DNA of 7,571 nt from the NCBI GenBank assembly GCA_022759345.1, contig JAEMPK010000038.1, positions 1-7,571 on the forward strand, written 5' to 3'. This document shows, piece after piece, positions 1-6,004 of this stretch. Made by a program: the position numbers and the translations under genes. Positions within the stretch are counted from its first letter, which is position 1. Every line of letters begins with the position of its first letter. Under the pieces are notes generated by a model. That model was not told where the DNA came from. It saw nothing but the letters and a program-made list of their open reading frames with translations, and ran no database searches. This DNA comes from Pyrobaculum sp. Its GTDB lineage: Archaea > Thermoproteota > Thermoprotei > Thermoproteales > Thermoproteaceae.

Positions 1-281
1 GGCTACGGGCATATCCCTACGCAGCCCCGGGCAAGATAAAGATCAAGGAAGAGGACTTCGGCTTGATAAACGTAGGGTGGTACGACCCCCGTACAGACAC
101 TGTGGAGGTGGACCTCAGAAGATCCTATTGGTTGCAGAAGCTTGGGGGTTACGACGAAATCATGGAACGCGCCAGGTTCCTCACCGCGCTGGTCGAGAAG
201 GGCGTACTCGACGCCGAAAAGGTGGGACAAGCTGTGATGGAGTACTATAGACAGAAACACGCTTTAATGCGTAAAGCTTAA
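1..281 (+). CDS. 3' end of an unrecognised protein (partial)
   Basis: The reading frame beginning at base 3 is open from the window edge to the TAA at 279-281, so this is the last 92 codons of a gene that starts upstream. A TTG at base 63 could be mistaken for a start, but the 20 codons before it are also open and protein-like (LRAYPYAAPGKIKIKEEDFG), so internal initiation is unlikely. The tail is soluble and mixed: a probable beta segment around INVGWYDPRTDTVEVDL, then two amphipathic helices ending in a basic YYRQKHALMRKA. No membrane segment, cysteine pair or catalytic motif is visible. I do not recognise the family and give no function. It is followed by a 76-base gap with a TATA-like element, so it is probably not co-transcribed with the next gene. 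Confidence 0.75.
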   Translation, partial: LRAYPYAAPGKIKIKEEDFGLINVGWYDPRTDTVEVDLRRSYWLQKLGGYDEIMERARFLTALVEKGVLDAEKVGQAVMEYYRQKHALMRKA

Positions 282-332
282 AGGCCATGTCGCTCTAGGG
301 TGTTGACGGTAATGAGCAGGTGGTTGGTGGAG

Positions 333-342
333 AAAATATAAA
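333..342 (+). promoter_or_regulatory. TATA-like box for the 73-aa/173-aa/tgtA operon
   Basis: The A/T run AAAATATAAA stands out in a G/C-rich 76-base gap and is centred about 20 bases before the ATG at 358. That is slightly closer than the 22-26 bases seen for the other TATA boxes in this window, but still fits a leaderless transcript. No Shine-Dalgarno sequence is visible between it and the ATG. Confidence 0.5.
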
Positions 343-357
343 ACTCGGACGAGCCAA

Positions 358-579
358 ATGCCTGTGCTGTATTATGGCCGGCCAGAGGACGTGGCTAAGG
401 CGATAAAAAACGAGATTGAGTTGCTAACCGCCCTGCTCAACAGAGACGAGAAGCTCGACGCGTTTATCAAGAAGAAGATCGAGCTGTTGAACAAGTGCCT
501 GGCGCAGGTAGGGAGACTGCCGCCTGGGGAGTATCAACTAGTCGCTGTAAATACTTGTGAGCTCATTCCGTTGATATGA
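358..579 (+). CDS. Small hypothetical protein, 73 aa
   Basis: I do not recognise this protein. It starts at an ATG just after a TATA-like element and ends in a TGA overlapping the next gene's ATG (ATGA, 576-579), so the two are almost certainly co-transcribed and may be translationally coupled. Residues 8-52 look like one or two charged amphipathic helices rich in Lys, Glu and Leu (for example AIKNEIELLTALLNRDEKL). They are followed by a short hydrophobic strand-like tail with two cysteines in total (C47 and C67). There is no signal peptide or membrane span. Since the downstream partner is a membrane protein, a soluble helical partner or regulator of it is one possibility, but that is inference from position only. 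Confidence 0.65.
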   Translation: MPVLYYGRPEDVAKAIKNEIELLTALLNRDEKLDAFIKKKIELLNKCLAQVGRLPPGEYQLVAVNTCELIPLI

Positions 580-1097
580 TAGACTTGCCTAAAGACTTGC
601 TTATTGCAAGTGTTTTGGGGATATTGACGATACTCGGCGGACTCATTATAAAAGACTTAAAGGTCATCGCCATATTTACACTCCTCATGTCGCTTTTAGC
701 GTTTCTGCTTTGTCGTCTCTTGCAGATGCCCGCCATTCCTCTAGGTCTTCTAGGCCTTTCTGTGGCGGCTGTGAAAATCGGAAAGGCTCGTAAACGCGTG
801 GTGGAAAGAGAAATACGCATCTACAGATCTAGGCGGAGGCTGAGAAAACTAGAGGAAGCTGTGAGAGCGTTGCCCGACAACATTTTAGACGTCATTCCGG
901 CGGGCTCTGTAAGGGCGATACATCCAAAAATCGTGGAGCTCATCTCCTTGATGAACGACGCCCACTCTAAAGGTTACTCGGTAGAGGAGCCAGGCTGGTT
1001 CAAAATAGTACGTCAATATCTGGCGTCAGTCGGCCCACGGTATGCCGCAGATAGGACAAAAGTACTGTCGGAATACGAAATTATAGATCTGGAGTAG
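576..1097 (+). CDS. Hypothetical membrane protein with cytoplasmic tail, 173 aa
   Basis: The N-terminal 67 residues hold two clear hydrophobic segments (about 9-25 and 29-47) and a possible third, weaker one (about 51-66, containing MPAIPLGLLGLSVAAV). A strongly basic stretch follows at 68-91 (KIGKARKRVVEREIRIYRS and RRRLRKLEEA), which by the positive-inside rule should face the cytoplasm and may form a short coiled coil. The remaining ~80 residues look globular and soluble. I do not recognise the family. The start overlaps the 73-aa gene by four bases (ATGA), and the TAG at 1095-1097 is 14 bases before tgtA, so it sits in the middle of a three-gene operon. A role connected with tRNA modification cannot be read from the sequence; co-transcription is the only link. 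Confidence 0.72.
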   Translation: MIDLPKDLLIASVLGILTILGGLIIKDLKVIAIFTLLMSLLAFLLCRLLQMPAIPLGLLGLSVAAVKIGKARKRVVEREIRIYRSRRRLRKLEEAVRALPDNILDVIPAGSVRAIHPKIVELISLMNDAHSKGYSVEEPGWFKIVRQYLASVGPRYAADRTKVLSEYEIIDLE

Positions 1098-1111
1098 CAG
1101 TTCGCTCCGTT

Positions 1112-2608
1112 ATGTCGTTTGAGGTCTTGGCCAAAGACCTGGCCGGTAGAGTAGGGCGTCTTTATACTAAGAGCGGCGTCATGGAGACGCCGGCGCTGTT
1201 CCCCGTGGTAGACCCTCGAAAGCAAGAGGTGCCTATGGAAGTAATAGGGCGATACTTTAGACAAGTCATTACAAATTCCTACTTCGTCTATAGGCTTGCA
1301 GGCGGCAGGTCTGTAGATGTGAAGAAGCTACTTGGCTGGGACGGTGTGGTTATGACAGACTCAGGCGCCTACCAAATTCTGCGGTACGGCACAGTGGAGG
1401 TAGATCCCGACGAGATCTTGTTGTACCAGTCTAAAATTGGAAGCGACATAGGTGTCATTCTTGACCTCCCCTTCGACTACGAGGAGCCTTATCACAGCGC
1501 CGTGGTTAAGGTAGAGGAGACTTTGAGACGGGCGAAGAGGGCGGCTACGCTTTTAGACAAACTGGATATGTTGGTCGTGGCGCCTATACAAGGTGCCCTT
1601 TACACAGACTTACTCATGCGGTCAACCCGCGAGTTGTCTAAACTTGGCTTCCACATATTTGCAATTGGGAGCCCCACCACGCTTCTCGAGGAGTATAGAT
1701 TCGACCTGGTCCTTGGCGTAGTCGCCGAGGTCAAGGCCAACATGTCTCGAGAGGCGCCGCTTCATCTCTTCGGCGCGGGGCATCCGCTTATTCTGCCCTT
1801 CGCCGTGGCGCTGGGGGTCGACCTCTTCGACAGCGCGTCGTATATACTCTACGCCCGCGACGACCGCATAATTCTCAGAGACCGCACGTTGAGACTCGAC
1901 GACGTGAAGACGGACTATCTCCCCTGTAGCACAAAGCTCTGCAATATCCCTGTAAAAGAGCTTAGAGAAATGCCGCGGCAGGAACGCGCCGTGCTCATAG
2001 CTGAGCATAACCTCGCCGTGTTGAGGGAGGAGCTCCTAGAGATAAAACAAAGAATCTACGAAGGCACCCTCTGGGAGTATCTAGAGATCAAAGCCAGATC
2101 CCACCCCACGCTCTATAGATTTCTACAGACCCTCCGCCGATACCGCCGCCTCCTCGAGAGCTTCGACCCAGAGACACATCCAAGGCCACATGGCCTCCTC
2201 TTCTTCCACGACACAGCCTCCTCGCGGCCAGAGCCTCTGAGACATACGGCAAGGCTCATGGAAGTCGAGCCAGCGGCTAAGAAGGCCGTCGTGCTTAGAG
2301 TAGATGAGAAGCCCTACAACAGAAGTTGGCAGTATAGAGTGTTGAAAGACGTGGCTCGGGACTGCGTCCACGTGTTGTTTTTCGACCCTATATTCGGCAT
2401 TGTGCCGGAGGAGGTGGCGGAGGTTTACCCACTGTCTCAAAACGACTCAGAAGGCGAGAACGAGGAAAGCCGGGCGTATGCCTACGAGTGGCTGAACAGA
2501 TACGACGTGGTGTATGTCTACAACGTAGATATTCCACTCGTCGCCAAGAAAGTCGTCAAGGTCGAAACGTTCGAAGAACTCGTTCAACTGGCTAGATGTA
2601 CAGCTTAG
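1112..2608 (+). CDS. tgtA: Archaeosine tRNA-guanine(15) transglycosylase, catalytic + C1 part
   Basis: TgtA exchanges guanine 15 of the tRNA D-loop for preQ0, the first tRNA-level step of archaeosine synthesis. The TIM-barrel catalytic domain covers about residues 1-345. It contains MTDSGAYQ with the conserved Asp83, and VDLFDSASY in which Asp240 matches the family's nucleophile. The zinc site follows at C272 and C277, with H299 in AEHNL; the family's middle cysteine is Thr274 here, so one expected ligand is missing. The rest resembles the C1 domain, including PYNRSWQYRVLKD and the characteristic YPLSQ. The protein ends at 498 residues, whereas euryarchaeal enzymes run to about 580 with C2 and PUA domains; those domains are present in the separate gene at 5546-6004. 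It is the last gene of a three-gene operon, 14 bases after the membrane-protein gene. Its 3' end overlaps the convergent PAC2 gene by 17 bp. Confidence 0.95.
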   Translation: MSFEVLAKDLAGRVGRLYTKSGVMETPALFPVVDPRKQEVPMEVIGRYFRQVITNSYFVYRLAGGRSVDVKKLLGWDGVVMTDSGAYQILRYGTVEVDPDEILLYQSKIGSDIGVILDLPFDYEEPYHSAVVKVEETLRRAKRAATLLDKLDMLVVAPIQGALYTDLLMRSTRELSKLGFHIFAIGSPTTLLEEYRFDLVLGVVAEVKANMSREAPLHLFGAGHPLILPFAVALGVDLFDSASYILYARDDRIILRDRTLRLDDVKTDYLPCSTKLCNIPVKELREMPRQERAVLIAEHNLAVLREELLEIKQRIYEGTLWEYLEIKARSHPTLYRFLQTLRRYRRLLESFDPETHPRPHGLLFFHDTASSRPEPLRHTARLMEVEPAAKKAVVLRVDEKPYNRSWQYRVLKDVARDCVHVLFFDPIFGIVPEEVAEVYPLSQNDSEGENEESRAYAYEWLNRYDVVYVYNVDIPLVAKKVVKVETFEELVQLARCTA

Positions 2609-3308
2609 AGACTTCTTCTCTCTTCGCCTGTTCCTCAAGCCGCCTACGCACCTCAGCAATTTCTCTTTCAAGCTCCTCGGCCAGCTGTCTCAAGCCGCTT
2701 ACGTCAATCGGGAAGTTGAATAGACGTGAGAAGAACTCAACGGCGACGCTGGCCGCGTAGGGATCCGCCGGCCTAGAGACGTCGGCGTACGGCAGTATCA
2801 CCAACGCGGGGAAGTCCAACTCCTCCAAAAACGACGTCAAGTGGGCCAGGGGCCCCACTATCTGCAGTCCTTGCTCTAATACCTTCGCGTTACCGGTGGG
2901 CAAGCCGCTTCTTTTGTATGCAGAAGTATAGACTATACGCAATAAATCCTCATCTCTTCTAAGCCTGCCGTCGAGCCCGCCGAAGAGAACCGCCGCCCTG
3001 AACTCGTTAGCAACTATCCAAGACGCCAACGCCTTTGTGTAATCGTAGACTGCGGCTTCATGTATCCCGTAGTTGTTTACCACGCCCACTACCCTACCAC
3101 ACGAAAAAATCTCGTTTTGTAACAACAACCTCTCCCCCTCTATCGATACTATAGGCGGCTCGCCTCTGTATCTAACTACTCCAACTACTTCGCAGTTCTT
3201 AGCGATATATTTAGTGGCCAAATGGCCGACGATGCCTATCCCGGCAAATCCGGTTATGAACACTTCATACTCCTCCACCGGCTTAAACACCCTAAACTCC
3301 ACCTTCAT
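2592..3308 (-). CDS. PAC2-family proteasome assembly chaperone (PbaA/PbaB-like), 238 aa
   Basis: The fold signature of the PAC2 (DUF75) family is clear: an N-terminal strand, then the glycine-rich segment FITGFAGIGIVGHLATKYIA (residues 18-37), VVGVVRYRGEPP, and a later LVILPYADVSR loop. Residues ~204-232 form a charged helix, probably a coiled coil. The protein ends Leu-Tyr-Ile, which satisfies the hydrophobic-Tyr-any (HbYX) rule used by proteasome activators and by archaeal PbaB to dock on the 20S alpha ring. A role as a 20S assembly factor or ATP-independent activator is therefore likely. The ATG shares ATGA with the TFE stop codon (3305-3308), so the gene is co-transcribed with TFE and probably coupled to its translation. 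Its last codons lie opposite the tgtA 3' end. Family assignment is secure; the choice between PbaA and PbaB is not. Confidence 0.88.
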   Translation of the reverse strand: MKVEFRVFKPVEEYEVFITGFAGIGIVGHLATKYIAKNCEVVGVVRYRGEPPIVSIEGERLLLQNEIFSCGRVVGVVNNYGIHEAAVYDYTKALASWIVANEFRAAVLFGGLDGRLRRDEDLLRIVYTSAYKRSGLPTGNAKVLEQGLQIVGPLAHLTSFLEELDFPALVILPYADVSRPADPYAASVAVEFFSRLFNFPIDVSGLRQLAEELEREIAEVRRRLEEQAKREEVSKLYI

Positions 3309-3817
3309 AATTTGTCAAGAATCTCGTACACCTTAGTAAGTTTGTTTATCTCCTCGACGTTCTCTACATACTCCAGCTGGGTGCCACATATTGGACATAC
3401 GCCGCCCCTATTGACCGCTTCGTCTAAGGTGTAACGCATAAAACAGTTGGGACAGACGTAGAAGGCGCCTTCGGTGAGAGATCTTATAAGCGAGGATATC
3501 TTCTCCTTGGCTACCCGGGCCCTGTTCTTAATCGCCTGCCGTATGATTTCGTCATCAACATACCACGTGTACTCAATCCTATAGTCCTCGGTGGTCCTCT
3601 TCTTGACTCCCACCAAACCAAGCTTCATGAGATATTGCAGTATTCTTCTCGTCTCAGCAGTGGAGATATTCAAGAGAATCGCAACCCTGTCGTCTGTAAG
3701 GTCCTCCTTTCTCTCGTGAAGCATCTCCACGATCTTACGAGCTAATCTTCCGTATTCGGGACTGTCGAACTCAAAGGCGACTGCCTTCTCCACGATGTAG
3801 AGGTATGCGTCCTTCAC
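3305..3817 (-). CDS. tfe: Transcription factor E (TFE alpha subunit), 170 aa
   Basis: TFE helps the TBP/TFB/RNA polymerase complex melt promoters and is the archaeal relative of TFIIE-alpha. An N-terminal winged helix-turn-helix is visible at about residues 15-90 (TDDRVAILLNISTAETRRIL, then a wing with GVKKRTTEDYR). A linker helix follows, then a C-terminal zinc ribbon with CPNC (C122, C125) and CPIC (C141, C144). Its 170-residue length is normal for the family. The GTG start at 3817 is supported by a strong TATA box centred 25.5 bases upstream, which implies a leaderless mRNA. The gene sits directly behind hflX but has its own promoter, and it overlaps the downstream PAC2 gene by four bases. 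Linking a general transcription factor to a proteasome chaperone in one transcript is notable. Confidence 0.95.
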   Translation of the reverse strand: MKDAYLYIVEKAVAFEFDSPEYGRLARKIVEMLHERKEDLTDDRVAILLNISTAETRRILQYLMKLGLVGVKKRTTEDYRIEYTWYVDDEIIRQAIKNRARVAKEKISSLIRSLTEGAFYVCPNCFMRYTLDEAVNRGGVCPICGTQLEYVENVEEINKLTKVYEILDKL

Positions 3818-3837
3818 ACCACCTATATGCCCACGCC

Positions 3838-3847
3838 TTTATATATA
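3838..3847 (-). promoter_or_regulatory. TATA box of the tfe-PAC2 transcript
   Basis: On the minus strand this reads TATATATAAA, a near-ideal archaeal TATA box. Its centre is 25.5 bases before the TFE GTG start, the spacing expected when transcription begins at or next to the start codon. The same bases form the last codons of HflX (TAT ATA TAA), so the stop codon lies inside the box. Confidence 0.8.
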
Positions 3848-5023
3848 CGTTATCCCGGCTTCTCTAACCTCCGCGCCTCTGCTCGGTACTGCGACGAACG
3901 TCACATCGCCTATGCGTAACCCCCTTACGCCGTCTTCACCCACGACCTTAACTATGGCGTAGCCAGGCACTTTGAAGAACAAGACCGCCTTAAGGGCCTC
4001 GACGCCGAAACCCGTAAGCGCCGAGACGGGCACAAACCAGCTGAAATACCGCCCCAGTAGATCCCGTAGGCTCTTAACCTCCTCTATCCTTATTTTATCC
4101 ACCTTATTGACTACGGGGATTATCTTATCTCTGTCTATTCCCACTTCTCTTAACGTCTCCACAGAGGTCTTCAGCTTCCGGGCTATCTCCTCCCGCGGCT
4201 CGGAGCCGTCTATGACGAAGAGTATTGTGTCGGCCTCTACGACCTCTTGCAACGTGGAGTGGAAGGATTCGATAAGCACCGGTGGGAGGTCGTCGATAAA
4301 CCCTATGGTGTCTGTCACAACGATTCTCTTGCCCCACAAGTCCAGCGCTCTGCTGTATGTCTCCAACGTGGCGAAGGGTCTCCCATCTACAAACTTACTC
4401 TCGCTTACTAACCTGTTGAAAAGCGTAGTCTTGCCTGCACTTGTGTAGCCCGTAATGACGACCTCGGGCACGCCGGCCTCTTTCCTCTTCGTTATGTGGC
4501 TCACCCTACTTCTTCGCACCTCCTCCAGTCTTCTCCTAATCGTAGAGATCCGCTTCGCCATATGACGATAATACGCATCAATGACGTACTCGCCAGCGCC
4601 CATGAAACCTAGTTGCTCTCCCATTTTCGCCCGCCTCAGATACTCCTTAACCTTAGGAAGCTCGTACCGCAACTTGGCGAGTTCTATCTGAAGCTTAGAC
4701 TCTGTGCTCCCAGCTCTTTTCTCAAATATAGTTAGTATTACCAACACTCTGTCGATGACTCTCCGTCTAAAAAGCCTCTCTAGGTTAAATACCTGAAGCG
4801 GCGACAAGCTGTGATACGCAATAAAGACGTCGAAGTCTCTCTCGGCAACTTCCCTCGCCTTGCCAGCGCCTAGGTAAAACCTGGTGTCGGCTCTGCCGAA
4901 CTGAGTCACTAAATCAACAACGTCAAAGCCGGCTACCTCAACTAGAGAGATGAACTCCTCCAGTTTATAGGTTAAACTTGACGTTTTAGAGCCGACGTAA
5001 GCTAAAAGCGCTCTAGCTCTCAC
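3839..5023 (-). CDS. hflX: HflX-type ribosome-associated GTPase, ~394 aa
   Basis: HflX GTPases bind the large ribosomal subunit and can split or rescue stalled ribosomes. The N-terminal HflX domain shows RFYLGAGKAREVAE and the family motif AGSTESKLQIEL (residues 104-115). A looser version of the glycine-rich segment is at 134-146 (GEQLGFMGAGEY). The G domain has P-loop GYTSAGKT (192-199), a switch-I threonine in FATLETYSR (T219), DTIGF (238-242), NKVD (306-309) and SAL (334-336). I start it at GTG 5023 because archaeal HflX proteins begin close to this strand (RARALLAYVGSK); this overlaps MBF1 by 11 bp. A TTG at 5044 would add seven residues and remains possible. It is co-transcribed with MBF1, and its stop codon sits inside the TATA box of tfe. 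Confidence 0.93.
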   Translation of the reverse strand: MRARALLAYVGSKTSSLTYKLEEFISLVEVAGFDVVDLVTQFGRADTRFYLGAGKAREVAERDFDVFIAYHSLSPLQVFNLERLFRRRVIDRVLVILTIFEKRAGSTESKLQIELAKLRYELPKVKEYLRRAKMGEQLGFMGAGEYVIDAYYRHMAKRISTIRRRLEEVRRSRVSHITKRKEAGVPEVVITGYTSAGKTTLFNRLVSESKFVDGRPFATLETYSRALDLWGKRIVVTDTIGFIDDLPPVLIESFHSTLQEVVEADTILFVIDGSEPREEIARKLKTSVETLREVGIDRDKIIPVVNKVDKIRIEEVKSLRDLLGRYFSWFVPVSALTGFGVEALKAVLFFKVPGYAIVKVVGEDGVRGLRIGDVTFVAVPSRGAEVREAGITYI

Positions 5024-5501
5024 CTTCGTCTCTAATCTCCGCAACCTCGCCTAGCGTGAGGCCTCTCTCGAGCCTATCGCCACTTTTCGCCGCGCCCTCC
5101 TCAGCGACTTCTATCAACAGCCTCACGCCGAGGGTCTTCTCGAGCTTCTTGGCAAGTGCGTAGTCCGGCTGCAACTGGCCAGCCTCAATTCTCCTCAACA
5201 CCGTCTCTTTGACGCCTAGCGCGGCCGCCAGCGCTTCTCTCGAGAGGCCTAGGTTCTCTCTAGCCTTTTTCACAACTTCGCCGAAGTTGTCCACAAGCTC
5301 GAGGTGCAGAGGCGGCTGAGGCGGCGGGGCTGGCCTGGGCCTAGCCGCCGGTTTTTTCTGAGGCGCCGCAGGGGGCGGCCGCTGGACTACTCTCTTGCCG
5401 TATTGAGCCGCGCAGCTTCTGCACACGTACAACACGGCCTTGTCCACCTCAATAGGTATCGGCTCGCCCTCTATCGGTCTTCCACAGATTTCACAGTACA
5501 C
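5013..5501 (-). CDS. mbf1: MBF1-like transcription factor, zinc ribbon + Xre-type HTH, 162 aa
   Basis: Archaeal MBF1 relates to the eukaryotic coactivator that bridges TBP and activators, and archaeal forms have been linked to ribosomes and translation. The N-terminus is a zinc ribbon (YCEICG with C3/C6, and VCRSC with C27/C30). A Pro/Ala/Lys-rich flexible linker follows (about residues 41-66), then an Xre-type helix-turn-helix (about 74-130, containing GLSREALAAALGVKETVLRR). A ~30-residue charged tail ends the protein. I use GTG 5501 because the zinc ribbon begins at once in this family and GGAGGT lies eight bases upstream. A GTG at 5537 would add 12 residues, but the TATA-like element would then fall inside the gene. 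It heads a block with hflX, whose start it overlaps. Confidence 0.9.
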   Translation of the reverse strand: MYCEICGRPIEGEPIPIEVDKAVLYVCRSCAAQYGKRVVQRPPPAAPQKKPAARPRPAPPPQPPLHLELVDNFGEVVKKARENLGLSREALAAALGVKETVLRRIEAGQLQPDYALAKKLEKTLGVRLLIEVAEEGAAKSGDRLERGLTLGEVAEIRDEGES

Positions 5502-5509
5502 ATGCCTAA

Positions 5510-5515
5510 ACCTCC
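5510..5515 (-). promoter_or_regulatory. Shine-Dalgarno-like site before MBF1
   Basis: On the minus strand GGAGGT lies eight bases before GTG 5501, the only clear anti-16S-like site in front of a start codon in this window. It favours the 162-aa start. It is at odds with a leaderless transcript from the TATA element 22.5 bases before the same GTG, so either a second promoter lies further upstream or the match is incidental. Confidence 0.45.
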
Positions 5516-5516
5516 A

Positions 5517-5527
5517 TTTATTTAAAA
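5517..5527. promoter_or_regulatory. Shared symmetric TATA element between divergent MBF1 and PUA genes
   Basis: The sequence TTTATTTAAAA contains the palindrome TTTAAA at 5521-5526, centred at 5523.5. That centre is 22.5 bases from the GTG of MBF1 (5501, minus strand) and 22.5 bases from the GTG of the C2-PUA gene (5546, plus strand). No other A/T-rich run lies between the two starts, so one box may serve both directions. Confidence 0.55.
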
Positions 5528-5545
5528 GCTTAGTCACTCCCCTAC

Positions 5546-6004
5546 GTGACCACTACTGTGATGAACGTAATTGCGTATATCTACGGACGGGCCACCGCTG
5601 AGAAGCTACGCGGACGTAAGATCGACGTAGAGTACAACAAATCCGGCAGGATTAGACGGATATATGTAGATGGGAAACTCGCGTTCGTCTTAAGAAACAA
5701 CGACGGGTATCTCCTCCCCACGTTGTACGGCGCCACGTTTCTAGAGAGACGAGTTATCATCGATTTCGAAGCTGTGGAGTATGTAAAAAATGGACGTAAC
5801 GTCCCCGCTAAGTATGTAGTAACCACATCACAGGAAGTCAGGCCCTACGGAGAAGTCGCAGTAGTAGACCCCCACGGTTCTGTGGTAGCGGTGGGGAGGC
5901 TTATGTACAGCACCAGAGAGCTCACCCTAAGAAGGGGGTACGCCGTGAGGGTTAGAGAATCCCTAAAAAAGGCTACCAAAGCGCAGAAAGAGCCTCGTCA
6001 ATAG
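5546..6004 (+). CDS. TgtA C2 + PUA domain protein (detached C-terminal part of archaeosine TGT), 152 aa
   Basis: Residues ~7-66 (MNVIAYIYGRATAEKL through DGYLLPTLYGATFL) match the C2 domain that follows C1 in full-length archaeal TgtA, as I recall it. It shares the YxxG start, the RIRRIYVDGK strand and the NNDGY turn. Residues ~68-140 are a PUA RNA-binding domain: FEAVEYVKNGRNVPAKYV, EVRPYGEVAVVD, VVAVGRLMYSTREL and GYAVRVRE. In euryarchaeal TgtA these domains complete the polypeptide and bind the tRNA acceptor end. Here they form a separate gene about 3 kb from the 498-aa TgtA that lacks them, so the likely role is an RNA-binding partner of TgtA. GTG 5546 is preferred because of the TATA spacing; ATG 5561 would remove five residues. 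Its 3' end overlaps the convergent 92-aa gene by 32 bp. Confidence 0.87.
   Translation: MTTTVMNVIAYIYGRATAEKLRGRKIDVEYNKSGRIRRIYVDGKLAFVLRNNDGYLLPTLYGATFLERRVIIDFEAVEYVKNGRNVPAKYVVTTSQEVRPYGEVAVVDPHGSVVAVGRLMYSTRELTLRRGYAVRVRESLKKATKAQKEPRQ

Noticed and set aside
63..281. Separate 72-aa gene starting at TTG 63
   Set aside because: The frame is open and protein-like back to the window edge, and no promoter or ribosome-binding site precedes the TTG, so it is the end of a longer gene.
282..357. Possible small RNA in the gap before the 73-aa gene
   Set aside because: I looked for C/D boxes, tRNA-like stems and terminator T-runs and found only the TATA-like element; nothing else could be supported.
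1622..2008. 128-codon open frame on the minus strand inside tgtA
   Set aside because: It is antisense to well-conserved TgtA sequence including the nucleophile and zinc site, with no family resemblance or promoter of its own.
3530..3575. TGATGA on the minus strand in tfe as a C box
   Set aside because: No CTGA follows at guide distance, and the bases are explained by the Tyr-Val-Asp-Asp-Glu codons of TFE.
3972..4448. 158-codon open frame on the plus strand inside hflX
   Set aside because: It lies antisense to a strong GTPase gene with all G motifs, has no promoter or start signal, and its Ser/Thr-rich translation looks like the shadow of the opposite strand.
5502..5537. MBF1 extended to GTG 5537
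   Set aside because: The added 12 residues are not typical of the family, would contain the TATA element, and the start at 5501 has GGAGGT at good spacing and begins directly with the zinc ribbon.
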